Shown one piece after another: positions 1-8,861 of a stretch of DNA of 20,797 nt. Every line of letters begins with the position of its first letter. Position 1 is the first letter of the stretch. Source of the DNA: Rodentolepis nana (Eukaryota; Platyhelminthes; Cestoda; Cyclophyllidea; Hymenolepididae); assembly GCA_900617975.1 (NCBI GenBank), contig UZAE01013600.1, positions 1 to 20,797 of the forward strand, written 5' to 3'. The translations under genes were made by a program, and so were the position numbers. Under the pieces are notes generated by a model. The model made no database searches, was not told where the DNA came from, and saw only the letters and a list, made by a program, of their open reading frames with translations.

Positions 1-267
1 TAAGAGAGTTGTCGAACCATCTTCCGTACATTTGTCGAACTGTTACTCAAATATTTCTCCGAGTGATATACTTGTGGGCTAAGGTGCTACAGAAGAAGGT
101 TCCCAGAGAATTGATTATACTTGACAGCACATTCTGGGATAAATACCTCCTTAAACTCTGGCAAAACTTCCCCTTCGATTATATGTAGATTTGCATTTAA
201 AATGCTTCCGGGGTGATTTTTTGTTTTAATATTTGTCATGGGATATGAAATGACATTCAATAAAAAC
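1..267. other. AT-rich flank with the 3' part of an interrupted minus-strand ORF
   Basis: I see no recognisable gene here. On the minus strand an open frame runs from the ATG at 272 to a stop at 87. It is in the same frame as a second open stretch beyond the SINE at 282-610 (777 down to 611), so the two were one 115-codon frame before that insertion. The predicted protein resembles no family I know. A frame of this length is near the limit expected by chance in AT-rich DNA. Confidence 0.4.
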
Positions 268-281
268 GCCATGGCGAAAAT
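268..281. repeat. 14-bp target-site duplication, left copy
   Basis: GCCATGGCGAAAAT occurs here and again, without mismatch, at 611-624. The two copies bracket the SINE-like element exactly. A perfect 14-bp duplication is what LINE-type target-primed reverse transcription leaves, and it indicates a fairly recent insertion. Confidence 0.9.
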
Positions 282-610
282 TTATTTATTTATTTATTTC
301 AAATGGCAGGCGTTTTGATAACTATCATTAGCCATTTAGCTGACTTCGGGCTTTACAGAGGGAAGGTTCATCAAAGTAGAAGAAAGTCGAGGGGTGGGGA
401 ACAGAAGAGCGATTCACAGATGTAAAAGAGCCAGACAGACACAAAGGTAGAGAAAAAGGTAAGGTGAGTACTGTGAAAGGGGTCGAATATGACAACCAGG
501 GGGTCATGGTAGTTTGAAGTCAGAAATCAAATGTCGGTTAATTGACTTTTTTGCCGTATGAGTATACGTTGCCCCGGGGTGCACCAAGTGGAGATAAGTC
601 TATCGCACAC
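282..610 (-). mobile_element. SINE-like retroposon, family A, copy 1 (full length)
   Basis: A 329-bp element read on the minus strand. Its 5' end is at 610 (GTGTGCGATAGACTTA...) and its 3' end is a tail of AAAT units at 282-299. A perfect 14-bp duplication flanks it. It has no coding capacity. Internal landmarks shared with the other copies are a TCTGTCTG microsatellite, a GAAGCCCGAAGTCAGCTAAA block, and a 3' end CCTGCCATTTGAAATAAAT. A B-box-like TATTCGACCCC lies in the first half, but no convincing A box is seen at normal spacing. Pol III origin is therefore possible and not shown. It most resembles copy 2 (8071-8394). Confidence 0.85.
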
Positions 611-624
611 GCCATGGCGAAAAT
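611..624. repeat. 14-bp target-site duplication, right copy
   Basis: Exact repeat of 268-281, adjoining the 5' end of SINE copy 1. Confidence 0.9.
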
Positions 625-1872
625 AAAACTGAATTTCCTTCTCAAAAAAATGCTTGAGCACAACGAAGGAAAAAGATGAGGAGAAGTAAAACTAAACTTT
701 AGCCAATTGCTGAAATAGACCTGACGATAATGCAACAATCCCAACAATAATAAGCCTTTCTTAAAGTAGTTGAGCATTCATGACACTTACACACCTCCAG
801 AAATGTTTTTATACCATGACTTCTGAATGGAGGAAACGTTGTTGTGAATGCTTACTGCATTAAAAGTTGTGAAAAGGATAATGCGAACGAACACCTGATC
901 AGGATCTGGGAAGGAACTATGAGTTTTCGCAAGTGTCCCTCTCATCTACAAATACTCACAAAACAGGGATATATTCGTTCAGACGCCCTAAATGCATCCA
1001 AAATATGGCCGCATGACGAACTTTGGGGAAATGGTTACTAATTAGGATTAATGGCGAAAAGGACTCTTGACATAATAAAGTGACCTATTTTGGGCATAGG
1101 TGAGGAATTAAATACCCCCCCCCCTCACCCAAAATGCAATCACTTGCAGTATTATACCACCTTAAGTCCTGAACGTATGAATCAGTGCATGGGCGAATAC
1201 AAGCGACTTAAGATGGTGCAGGGAAATAATGAGATTTCCGCCTATTTAAAAAGGAAATGTGTGCTATTAGGTAATAATTTCGGAGATTCCAAAAAATGTC
1301 TCTAGAAGTGGCTTAGAAAGAAATATGCTTTTTTCACTTTTTCAAAATGAGGCCTCTTGAAGTGATTGTCACCTTTGAGGAGGCGCTGTTTTAGCCATTT
1401 TAACCGACCCAACTTCTGAATTCCCTTAGTCACTCTATTAATTTACCTTGAACCTTGAACCTTGAAAGGGCTTTCCCAGCCCTAGTTCATATATCAAAAC
1501 TCAAAATTAATTCTGGGACAATTAAGAACATAGAAAATTTCTCGTAGCAACACAAAGACAAGATCATCTCTATTGGAGTTAGGCCTCAATATTTTCAGGA
1601 TGCATCTGTCGAGTTAGCGTTTTCAACCAGTGGGTTAGTTTTCTTATAGTGCTTAGGTGAGACTTCGGTCAGTTCGTGAAATAGGCTGTTTATTCCATAG
1701 AGATATTGATTAGTAATGATATATCAATGTATCACCATTTAAAAGTGGGTTGAAAGCCTACGGGCTGTCCAAACTTCATTCATTTTCAGGCCTACTATAC
1801 TTGAAAAGCTTGATTTTTTGCATTCAGCTGTTTACATGTTCCCTACGAATACTTGGCAAATATAAATTCACC
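625..1872. other. unassigned sequence between SINE copy 1 and the LINE remnant
   Basis: No recognisable gene. Plus-strand frames at 844-1041 and 1090-1305 are open for 65 and 71 codons and match no family I know. The minus-strand frame at 625-777 is the 5' part of the ORF interrupted by SINE copy 1. Small repeats are a run of ten C at 1115-1124 and three tandem CCTTGAA units at 1446-1466. The latter resemble the short tandem tail some LINEs leave, but no element body could be delimited next to them. Confidence 0.4.
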
Positions 1873-2098
1873 AACACAGCCGACTGGCCAAGAATCGAAG
1901 TTGTTCCAGAATCTAGACTACGTATCGGGCACGATTGCCTGGTGAAACGCATTCACAGAATAGGAGCATGCGCTCAGCCAACATGCCCCCCTATGTGGCC
2001 AACAGGAGGAAATGGAGAAGACCCACCTGATACGTGTGGTAGTCCTACAGACAACGACAGTGACCCAGAGATACTGGGGAGCCAGAAGTCAACAATAG
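1873..2098 (+). pseudogene. 3' end of a non-LTR retrotransposon ORF2 (broken LINE remnant)
   Basis: The frame reads a motif typical of the C-terminal end of arthropod non-LTR retrotransposon polyproteins, after the reverse transcriptase and RNase H parts. It has RIGHDCL at 1921-1941, HRIG at 1954-1965 and a first Cys at 1984. It then shifts by one base after a run of six C (1986-1991). In the next frame the motif continues with Cys at 1994, EEM at 2003-2011, THL at 2018-2026, YW at 2072-2077 and a stop at 2096-2098. This is the usual H-x-H-R-I-G ... C-x-x-C ... EEM-x-x-x-HL ... YW pattern. The cysteine expected after HL is missing and a Val sits there. The reverse transcriptase domain itself is absent, so this is a 5'-truncated dead copy. 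The exact left boundary is uncertain. I infer the Jockey/R1/I side of LINE diversity from motif memory only. Confidence 0.75.
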
Positions 2099-2122
2099 GG
2101 TCGATGTTAAATTACCTAGAGC

Positions 2123-2140
2123 ATATATATATATATATAT
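2123..2140. repeat. short (AT)n microsatellite
   Basis: About nine AT dinucleotides lie between the LINE stop codon and the SINE-like 3' sequence that follows. Confidence 0.85.
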
Positions 2141-2148
2141 TGACGTAT

Positions 2149-2226
2149 ATGTTCCTTCCCTCTGTGAAGTCCAGTCAGCTAAGGGTCTAATAAAAAATGT
2201 CATAAAGCCTAACATCAGGTATAAAT
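2149..2226 (+). mobile_element. SINE/LINE 3'-end sequence after the LINE stop codon
   Basis: About 78 bp align with the last part of family A. The stretch opens with TGTTCCTTCCCTCTGTGAAG, then has AGTCAGCT, AAGGGTCTAAT, GTCATAAAGCCT and an ATAAAT tail remnant. It begins ~50 bp after the LINE stop at 2098. Two explanations fit. It could be the LINE's own 3' UTR, from which the SINE borrowed its 3' end, or a 5'-truncated SINE inserted next to the LINE by chance. The variant TCATAAAGCCT, where most SINE copies have TCAAAACGCCT, is shared with the fragment at 14896-14940. That favours a distinct, LINE-borne version. Confidence 0.65.
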
Positions 2227-3020
2227 GGAGAAGTGAAAAAATAAATTTTAGATGTCAAATTCAATTGCTTTATCACTTCTTACAATAATCTAATTAGCTA
2301 AGCATGAATTACATTTGTTAATTTAAAAATGACTGGAATAATTTGATATAAACCCTCAATTTGAAATTCTAGTTGAGCAATATTACTTATGGCAACAAAT
2401 GACAATTCATACTTTGGTCAAAGGAAAAAATACCTAAATGAAAATAAATTTTAAATGGCTTAAAATAGGAAAAGACATTTTGAGGAGGGCAAATAACATC
2501 ACCATTGACATTAATAAAAATAAATCATAATTTTGAATAAAATTAAAAATACACACAAAGCAAATATTTAAAATGAAAATTTGCAGAACATTCTCTAGTG
2601 AATTTGGATACTGTGATTAGTTATTTTTAAGTAGGAATGTGTTTGCAAATCGCGTCTTTTATGAAAGCAAATAATTTTAGCACATATAATTGCCTTTAGT
2701 TGTGTGTTCTTAACAATGCGCGGTAAATAGAACCAGTTAAACAGAAAATACAAAATACTGCTGAGAAAATATTTCTCGTTAGCAGCTCCTTTTGTTTAAA
2801 AAACGTTTGCCTTATTGGTATGTTAATACAATGTATATTCAGGAAATAACTGAACTTTTACATAAGACGTCAAACCAATCTTACCACCAAATTTCAAAGC
2901 TTTTTTTTGGTATTTGGGCAAAATAAAAAAAAACCATTGACATTGCGGCTCAGTCCAATTATCTGTCAAGAGGCTCTAAGTATACCGTCTCATCATCCAG
3001 ATTCTATCTTCTGTATCTTG
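2227..3020. other. AT-rich sequence, no gene seen
   Basis: Very AT-rich with frequent stops in all frames. Positions 2552 onward belong to the block repeated at 8862. Nothing coding is supported. Confidence 0.5.
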
Positions 3021-3109
3021 GGGTGTGCGATAGACTTACCTCCACGTGGTGCACCCTGGGCAACGTATACTCATACGGCAAAAAAGTCTATTAACCGGCA
3101 GTTGACTTC
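2552..3109 (+). repeat. 558-bp exact direct repeat, copy 1 (likely assembly overlap)
   Basis: Line-by-line comparison with 8862-9419 shows no difference over 558 bp, including AT-rich unique sequence and the first 89 bp of a SINE. Copy 1 ends at the N at 3110 and copy 2 starts just after the N at 8861. Repeats that end precisely at N characters are typical of one locus represented in two contigs, not of a biological duplication. Confidence 0.95.
3021..3109 (+). mobile_element. SINE family A, 5' part, cut by contig end
   Basis: Begins GGGGTGTGCGATAGACTTAC and ends ...CAGTTGACTTC at the N. It is the same sequence as the start of the copy at 9331 and probably the same physical locus. Confidence 0.85.
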
Positions 3110-3110
3110 N
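3110..3110. other. single N: assembly join
   Basis: An ambiguous base inside SINE sequence. The 89-bp SINE part to its left and the 90-bp SINE part to its right are inverted copies meeting here, so it marks a join between two contigs that both end in the same repeat. Confidence 0.85.
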
Positions 3111-3200
3111 GAAGTCAACTGCCGGTTAATAGACTTTTTTGCCGTATGAGTATACGTTGCCCAGGGTGCGCCACGTGGAGGTAAGTCTATCCCACACCCC
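3111..3200 (-). mobile_element. SINE family A, 5' part, cut by contig start
   Basis: Reverse complement of the first 90 bp of the SINE, with its 5' end at 3200 (CCCACACCCC on the plus strand). I count two differences from the copy at 3021-3109, so it is a separate genomic copy. The 3' two-thirds of the element are missing because the contig starts here. Confidence 0.85.
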
Positions 3201-3339
3201 ATATTTACTTAATGTAGTAAGTGGTACCAGTTACCAGGCAGCTCAATAAGAGATGAGAGAGAGTGTGTGTTGGATTGGAAAGAGGTTGAGAGCAACACCA
3301 AGTTACCGAAAAGTCTTTAAACTATATTTGCCATATACT

Positions 3340-3353
3340 ATATTTCCAAGATT
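3340..3353. repeat. 14-bp target-site duplication, left copy, of the tRNA-like insertion
   Basis: ATATTTCCAAGATT, repeated without mismatch at 3446-3459. Confidence 0.85.
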
Positions 3354-3445
3354 GGCCGGAGTTGGTTGAGTGTGCCGATTAGCCAACTCATGAGAGCCCG
3401 GGTGGCAAATACACCTCGGTTGCTGTTTCCAGCCTAGATTGAGAG
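3354..3445 (+). mobile_element. 92-bp tRNA-derived retroposon (short SINE or tRNA retropseudogene)
   Basis: The 92 bp between two perfect 14-bp direct repeats start GGCCGGAGTTGGTTGAGTG. The stretch TGGTTGAGTGTG at 3363-3374 fits a Pol III A box (TRGYNNARNNG) apart from one extra base. About 38 bp downstream, 3401-3412 (GGTGGCAAATAC) is a damaged B box compared with GGTTCAAATCC. The middle (CCGATTAGCCAACTCATGAG then GCCCGGGT) reads like a tRNA anticodon and T-arm region, but I could not fold a clean cloverleaf or assign an anticodon. The rest (GTTTCCAGCCTAGATTGAGAG) is not tRNA and lacks an A-rich tail. It is unrelated to family A. The perfect duplication argues for retroposition. It could be a functional short SINE family or a single retropseudogene. 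Confidence 0.65.
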
Positions 3446-3459
3446 ATATTTCCAAGATT
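3446..3459. repeat. 14-bp target-site duplication, right copy
   Basis: Exact repeat of 3340-3353, immediately 3' of the tRNA-like insertion. Confidence 0.85.
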
Positions 3460-4995
3460 CAAATTTAATGTTTTGTCTTTCGATTGACAGAAAGTGCTTG
3501 TCTGTGATGTTCAACACTTATTAATCGTTTTTTTATTAAAATATTCTAAGGGTACGTATAGTGATAAGCAAATCTCTTACATGCGTGCATAGTCTCATGC
3601 GGATAAATAGAAAGATTGGAGTTCATTTAAAAATAAGTTTAATAATTCATGATAGTGATTTACGAAAATCTACATCAGTTTTCCCCAGTGTTTTGAGATC
3701 AACCCAATTGTTTGCAGAACATTAAATTTGTTTAGTGAAACGATATTCAGCTCGATTTTGGGCTGTATTTTTTCATGTCGTTTATTTTCAGTTCTTTAAT
3801 CCCAGGACAAATTATTGTTTAAAGTATCTGCGGAAATGTGACGAAAACTGTAGGTTAATTGTCCTATTGTAGAAGAGTCTATTGTGTTTTGGATAATAGT
3901 TTAAATGCATTTTTTGTGCATTACTCTCTGCCACACACACACTCTCTCCAACTCTCTAAAGAAATTTTGCCCTCTGAATCGGCCAAATACACACACGCCT
4001 ATGTAATTTAGCGAGACTGTATCATACTCATGAGGTCACTGACTCACCATTTATGTCTGGAACCTATAAGTGGTATCATAACTGAACTCTCATTAACCCT
4101 CTGAACTAATAATGTTTCCTTAAGGTGATAACTTTGTCTAATGCATGCCCTGAGTTAGAATTCGATGACGGGTTGTTATTGTCTATGTGGTTGACAGTTA
4201 TTCATACGATTACCTGTCCTCACAACAAGGCGCTAAAAAATCGATTGGTGCTTTATAAGCATCCTTAAGATATGTATCAACATTGAATGGTTTGATTGAA
4301 GAACACATATCGATCTTGTGAATTTAATTTTCAACAACGAAGATATCCCTTTTTCCTCAACCAACCCCTAGAAACGTTATCTGCTAATTATGTACAATTT
4401 AGGTAAATTTTACTCACTGCTTCCTAGTTATTTCCAATAAATCGTTATATTAATCAATAATTGTACTTATTTACTACTATTATAAGCTTCGTGTTTAAAT
4501 TATAATCATAATGCATTAGTGGTGTTGTTTATTTTATCTTAATGTACTACTTATAAATTTTCCTTTGAAAGCACATATACTTCTCAGAAGAGGGGAAATT
4601 TTGCACAAAAGTGCTTTCATCTTTATATTGATTTTAAAAATTTCCTAACTCTTTGACTGGATTATTATTTAGTAAATTCAGTTTATGTAAATGTCATACG
4701 GCAAAATCCTCATTTTCATTTTAGTAAAACACACTATTTTCGCTTTCTATTATGTATTATTATAAAGCCTACATTACGATCACTTCCTTTAATGTTATCG
4801 TTATTGCGTTTGTTATATTGATTTATGAAACAATGTACATTTCTGGAACCAAGACAGAGTTATAAGACGGCTACTTTTCACACTTCTAAAGAATGCAAAT
4901 GCGCGTTAGAAGTGTTTTATAATGAATTAGCAATGAGTGAAAGTCAGCCGACAATTGGATTTATTCGACTCTCCTAATGGTGATTTCCCATCTAG
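3460..4995. other. AT-rich non-coding stretch, possibly intron
   Basis: No gene or repeat recognised. If the exon at 4996 is real, the end of this stretch is its upstream intron: CTAAT at 4974-4978 could serve as a branch site, followed by TTTCCCATCTAG with the acceptor AG at 4994-4995. Confidence 0.35.
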
Positions 4996-5219
4996 TTCCT
5001 GGAATGGATGTCGAAAAGCATGCGAATCATGTTTCTTCTACAGCGGCTTCCCTTCTGACCCAATTATCAGGACAGCTACAGGAATTAACAACTTCCAACA
5101 CAGCCTCCCTACAGAAACAACCCGGGCCCATCAATGGAAACGGCGGTCAGGTTCAAAATGAGTCAATGGAATTTGATTTACCTGCCCCACCTTCACCAGA
5201 TATGCTAGATGTTCGCTAG
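4996..5219 (+). CDS. candidate 3' terminal exon of an unidentified host gene
   Basis: This is the most gene-like non-transposon stretch in the window, and visibly richer in G+C than its surroundings. After the AG at 4994-4995 the frame reads PGMDVEKHANHVSS, then a Ser/Thr/Leu/Gln-rich helix-prone part (LLTQLSGQLQELT), a short Gly/Asn/Gln linker, and an acidic proline-rich end (MEFDLPAPPSPDML). It stops at TAG 5217-5219. The polyampholytic helix plus proline-rich tail suits a cytoplasmic adaptor or regulatory protein, but I cannot name the family. An AATAAA at 5522 and a GT-rich stretch at 5539-5561 could end the transcript ~300 bp after the stop. An overlapping frame (4937-5161) and an antisense frame are probably shadows. 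Upstream exons were not found. Confidence 0.4.
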
Positions 5220-5545
5220 GATCCTGTTTTCTTACATCCTCTCCATATTCAAGTAGACAGACAGACTTCAACACATTTTTAGTGTATTTCTCTTCAACTT
5301 CCATTCTCCCTAATATTACTACTTCTCGCGCCATTTAGATTATGAAACATTTCCCCCCCCCCCCAAATCCCCTCCCTTGCTCGATAATTCAATTTGAAGA
5401 CCATTGTTTAAACGAATTTCCTCTCAACTTATAATGCAACTAGTCAAAATAATGATGCATCATTACAAATTATTAGTGTTCGTCAGCAGCATTTGTGAAA
5501 ATAGCTTACTAAACTTATTATAATAAAATTAAATTTTTCGTTGTT
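5220..5545 (+). other. putative 3' UTR of the candidate exon
   Basis: Non-coding, with a run of twelve C at 5353-5364. It is included only because of the downstream poly(A) signal and depends on the exon at 4996-5219 being real. Confidence 0.3.
5522..5527 (+). terminator. candidate polyadenylation signal AATAAA
   Basis: AATAAA followed 12-34 bp later by a GT-rich stretch (GTTGTTTCTTTGTTTTTGGG), the usual arrangement of an animal poly(A) site. Confidence 0.35.
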
Positions 5546-8056
5546 TCTTTGTTTTTGGGTGCACGGGAAGTGGGTATTTAGTTTGGCATTTGGCAAGATT
5601 TGTGTCTCGACGGCTTGCAGGTAATCGCTAAACCAAGTGAGAAGTTGGAGTCGTCAGAATTTGGGGAAATCAGAACTCTCTAGAATGACTGGTTTAGTTA
5701 CAATGCAACGTAATGAACAAGTATGAAATTGAAACAAAGTTTGATTGTTTACAACGAGTTTGAAATGTTGTTGTTAATTATAAGTTAACTTGGCGTCTAA
5801 CTTCTACTCGATCTGCTATTACTAATACGGGCAGGGATAAATTGGTTAACGGTCTGCACCGCCCGAAATGGCTGTTGAGCATTGATCGTTGTTTGAATGG
5901 GTGTTCCTCAGTACTGGCCCTCAAAGATTGGTGTTTGTGAGGCTAATACGCGGATAGGATGAGGGCAATACATAATTGTTGCTGAAATAGAAGAATTCTA
6001 AATAGTTATGAGCTTTGCGTATTCCAATGGCACAGCTAGCAGTTGAAAGTAAAAGAATTGTGTTAATTAATCTCACAATGCCAAAATTTCTTTTAGCATA
6101 AGTTATGGTTATTTGATTAAACTGATGAGTCAGAGAGAATCCTCTTGTGCATATCACTTCATTACCGATTCCTCAAAGCGTTATATATCAACTCAGTGCT
6201 GTAGAATAGGAAGAAGAGGGATGTCAAACTCAATCATTTAAACTTGGTTAGTTAAAGGAAAATATTAGTGAAAAACTTTAACTTAGACACTATCGTAACT
6301 TAATTAAGCCGGATGGGCGGTTTTGGCATATCGAATAAGGAGTTAGCAGGGTTCCAAGCTTACAAATATTTGTGGAGTGCGCAACACTGTCATGACTAAA
6401 CAAAGAAACCTCAAGCCGACTCAAACTCGAAAGTGCGGCCGTGCTACTTGTGGCGTAAGGAGCAGGTGCGATCGTGAGCACGGCATCACCCAGCCAGCCA
6501 CTAATCGGTGGCCCTTGCATTGTTTAACAAATCCCTCATTGTTTTTTTTAATGACCAAGCTCAGTGACAGGCGCACGGCCAAAATAAACGTGTTCCAAAT
6601 CAAGCGTCTGTTCCCTCTATAACTTTGCTCTATCTCAGCCAGTACTGGCAATCACCCCAAACCAGGATGACTTGCCTTATTAGAGTAGCAACCCACCTCT
6701 CCCCTAAGCTGCATTCTTAGTATAACTTTAAGATCTAATTTATTTGAAAACTTCGAGTGCCTTTACATTTTATAGATAATATGAAGTGAATGATGTCGAT
6801 ATATCCCAAAAGCAAACAACTCAGGAATAATCCTTGAGAAGTCTTCACAAATTGAGTAGGTTCGCAGACCATCCCTAGCTGGAGAAGAAAACTAGCGTCT
6901 GAAATTCAATGACTGTGGTTGATGTTCGCCATGTATGCAAATTAGCAGTCGCTGAATAAATTAAGTTGTCATGGAAGTCACTTTTAAGCGACAGATTACA
7001 CCTATCATTATAGAGTGAGTTAAAATGTAAAATTTAGTCATTTCCCTCAAGTCATTTTTTTGCTGAGGCGTATTACCCCGATTAGAATTCCTCAATATCA
7101 CATATAATGTAACTAATTGAACAGTTCGAATAACTTGTGACATGGTAATCTGGCACGTAATGAAATCCCACACAAGGAATTGGATTCAAAGATGATTCCA
7201 GGGATCTCCCATGATAATGCACCTATTATCACGCTATCAACCAATTGGAACAAACCGTAATATATCCTACTATCTCCGTTAGACTACAGCTAATCTCATG
7301 TTTCGACTTACATCGATAAAACTAATTTAAAAATCGCCTAAAAAAGAAATTGCTCGTCATCTTAATTCTCACAGAATGATCATTTACCAGGTATCAATAC
7401 TGCCATAGATAATCCTCTTTTATGTTTCATAAGAAATGTGCCAATAGTTATTTTTCATTTTTTAGAATTATTTACATGCAAAGTAAGAGCAAGTGCGTTA
7501 AAACAATCCAAGAAATACAACTTTTACTATTACTATAAATATATTCTTTATTTCAGATTTCAGGCATTAATTAATCAAAAACTATAACAAAATTAAGGAA
7601 CGGAATTTTTGAAAGAATTCTGCTGTAAACAATGAGTCGATCAATTTATTTGCTGAAATAAATACGAATTATTAAAAATTTTAGTGAGTGTCTGCTCCTG
7701 TTTACTTTAGATCATTGAGGTATGAATTTCAATTTCAACCTTGGTTGAGGAAATGGACTATAATAATATTCAACTTCATTCTACTAAATTTCTTCCACTG
7801 AGACCAATTCATCCCTCTGTCAATTTGATCGTACTTTCACCACCCAAACATTGTAAAATTATATGGTTTTTTTAATTTTTATCGCATTCATTTACTACAG
7901 CTTTATTTTGTGGAAGAAAAATATTTACTCATCAAAACACTATGTGATATAATTTGTGGCTTTATTGCTGAAATGCGTAATTAAGTACTGCTTAATAAAT
8001 AAATAAAGGGTAATATGCTAACTAAAGTAATCCTCACTTAATTTTGAATTTCCATT
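5546..8056. other. non-coding stretch, with one CpG-dense patch
   Basis: No gene recognised. Between about 6376 and 6605 the sequence is richer in G+C and in CpG than its surroundings. Overlapping short frames are open there on both strands (76-81 codons), none resembling a known protein. The remainder is AT-rich with frequent stops. Confidence 0.4.
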
Positions 8057-8070
8057 TATATACGAAACAT
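8057..8070. repeat. target-site duplication, left copy, of SINE copy 2
   Basis: TATATACGAAACAT, matching TAAATACGAAACAT at 8395-8408 in 13 of 14 positions. Confidence 0.8.
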
Positions 8071-8394
8071 TTATTTATTTCAAATGGCAGGCGTTTTGAT
8101 AGCTATCATTAGCCATTTAGCTGACTTCGGGCTTCACAGAGGGAAGGTTCATCAAAGAAGAAGAAAGTCGAGGGGTAGGGAACAGAAGAGCAATTCACAG
8201 ATGTAAAAGAGGCAGACAGACACAAAGGTAGAGAAAAAGGTAAGATGAATACTGTGGAAGGGGTTGAATATGGCAAGCAGTCGTGCCAAGGTAGTTTGAA
8301 GTGAGAAGTCAACTGCCGGTTAATAGACTTTTTGCCGTATGATTATACGTTGCCCAGGGTGCACCACGTGGAGGTAAGTCTATTGCACACCCCC
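8071..8394 (-). mobile_element. SINE family A, copy 2 (full length)
   Basis: A 324-bp copy on the minus strand with 5' end at 8394 (GGGGTGTGCAATAGACTTAC) and an AAAT-type tail at 8071-8081. A 14-bp duplication with one mismatch flanks it. It keeps the perfect palindrome TGATAGCTATCA (8097-8108) near the 3' end, a possible hairpin recognised by a LINE reverse transcriptase. Copies 1 and 2 share GATGAACCTTCCCTCTG where others have GATGTTCCTTC, which marks a subfamily. Confidence 0.88.
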
Positions 8395-8408
8395 TAAATA
8401 CGAAACAT
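8395..8408. repeat. target-site duplication, right copy
   Basis: TAAATACGAAACAT, the partner of 8057-8070. Confidence 0.8.
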
Positions 8409-8681
8409 AGCTACAGTAAATTATTGTGATTAAAATTACTGTCAAATTAGTCTGAGGCTTATAATATATTACAGACCGTAAAAGATTATTTGACTTATTT
8501 ACTTATTTATTGTTTTTTGAGCATAGAAAGAAACTTTTAAATAAATAAATTTTGGGATGAACTGCATATTCGAATATATTTGATGAATTTGTTTGGAAAA
8601 TTTGTATTTTAAAATATCAATAGAGTGAACAAAATAGATGGTCCGGTCATAACTTCATAGATTTTAACAAAATATCTGCGG

Positions 8682-8682
8682 N
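8682..8682. other. single N: assembly join
   Basis: Separates AT-rich unique sequence from a 178-bp piece made only of SINE sequence. Confidence 0.8.
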
Positions 8683-8860
8683 ACAGTGCTCATCTTACCT
8701 TTTTGATGCCTTTGTGTCTGTCTGTCTGTTTGTTTTACATCTGTGAATCTCTCTTCTGTTCCCCCCCTCGACGTTTTGTCACTTTGATGTTCCTTCTTCT
8801 CTATGTGAAGCCCGAAGTCAGCTAGAGGGATAATGATAGCTATCAAAACGCCTGCCATTT
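8683..8860 (+). mobile_element. SINE family A, 3' part, isolated between two Ns
   Basis: Starts in the middle of the element (ACAGTGCTCATCTTACC), includes the CTGT microsatellite and the palindrome TGATAGCTATCA at 8834-8845, and ends exactly at CCTGCCATTT. It has no flanking unique DNA, so it looks like a repeat-only contig used to fill a gap. Its true genomic position is unknown. Confidence 0.85.
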
Positions 8861-8861
8861 N
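8861..8861. other. single N: assembly join
   Basis: The sequence to its right restarts at the equivalent of 2552 and repeats 558 bp exactly. Confidence 0.85.

Noticed and set aside
538..777. 79-codon minus-strand frame as an intact gene
   Set aside because: Its last third is SINE sequence. Only the part before the insertion could be original, which is treated as a finding.
2907..3149. 80-codon plus-strand frame, also present at 9217-9438
   Set aside because: It runs through the 558-bp duplicate, the SINE and an N. Its apparent conservation comes only from the assembly duplication.
8109..8312. 67-codon minus-strand frame; also those at 8664-8873, 17712-17975 and 17750-17956
   Set aside because: All lie inside SINE copies and follow repeat sequence, with no sign of coding selection.
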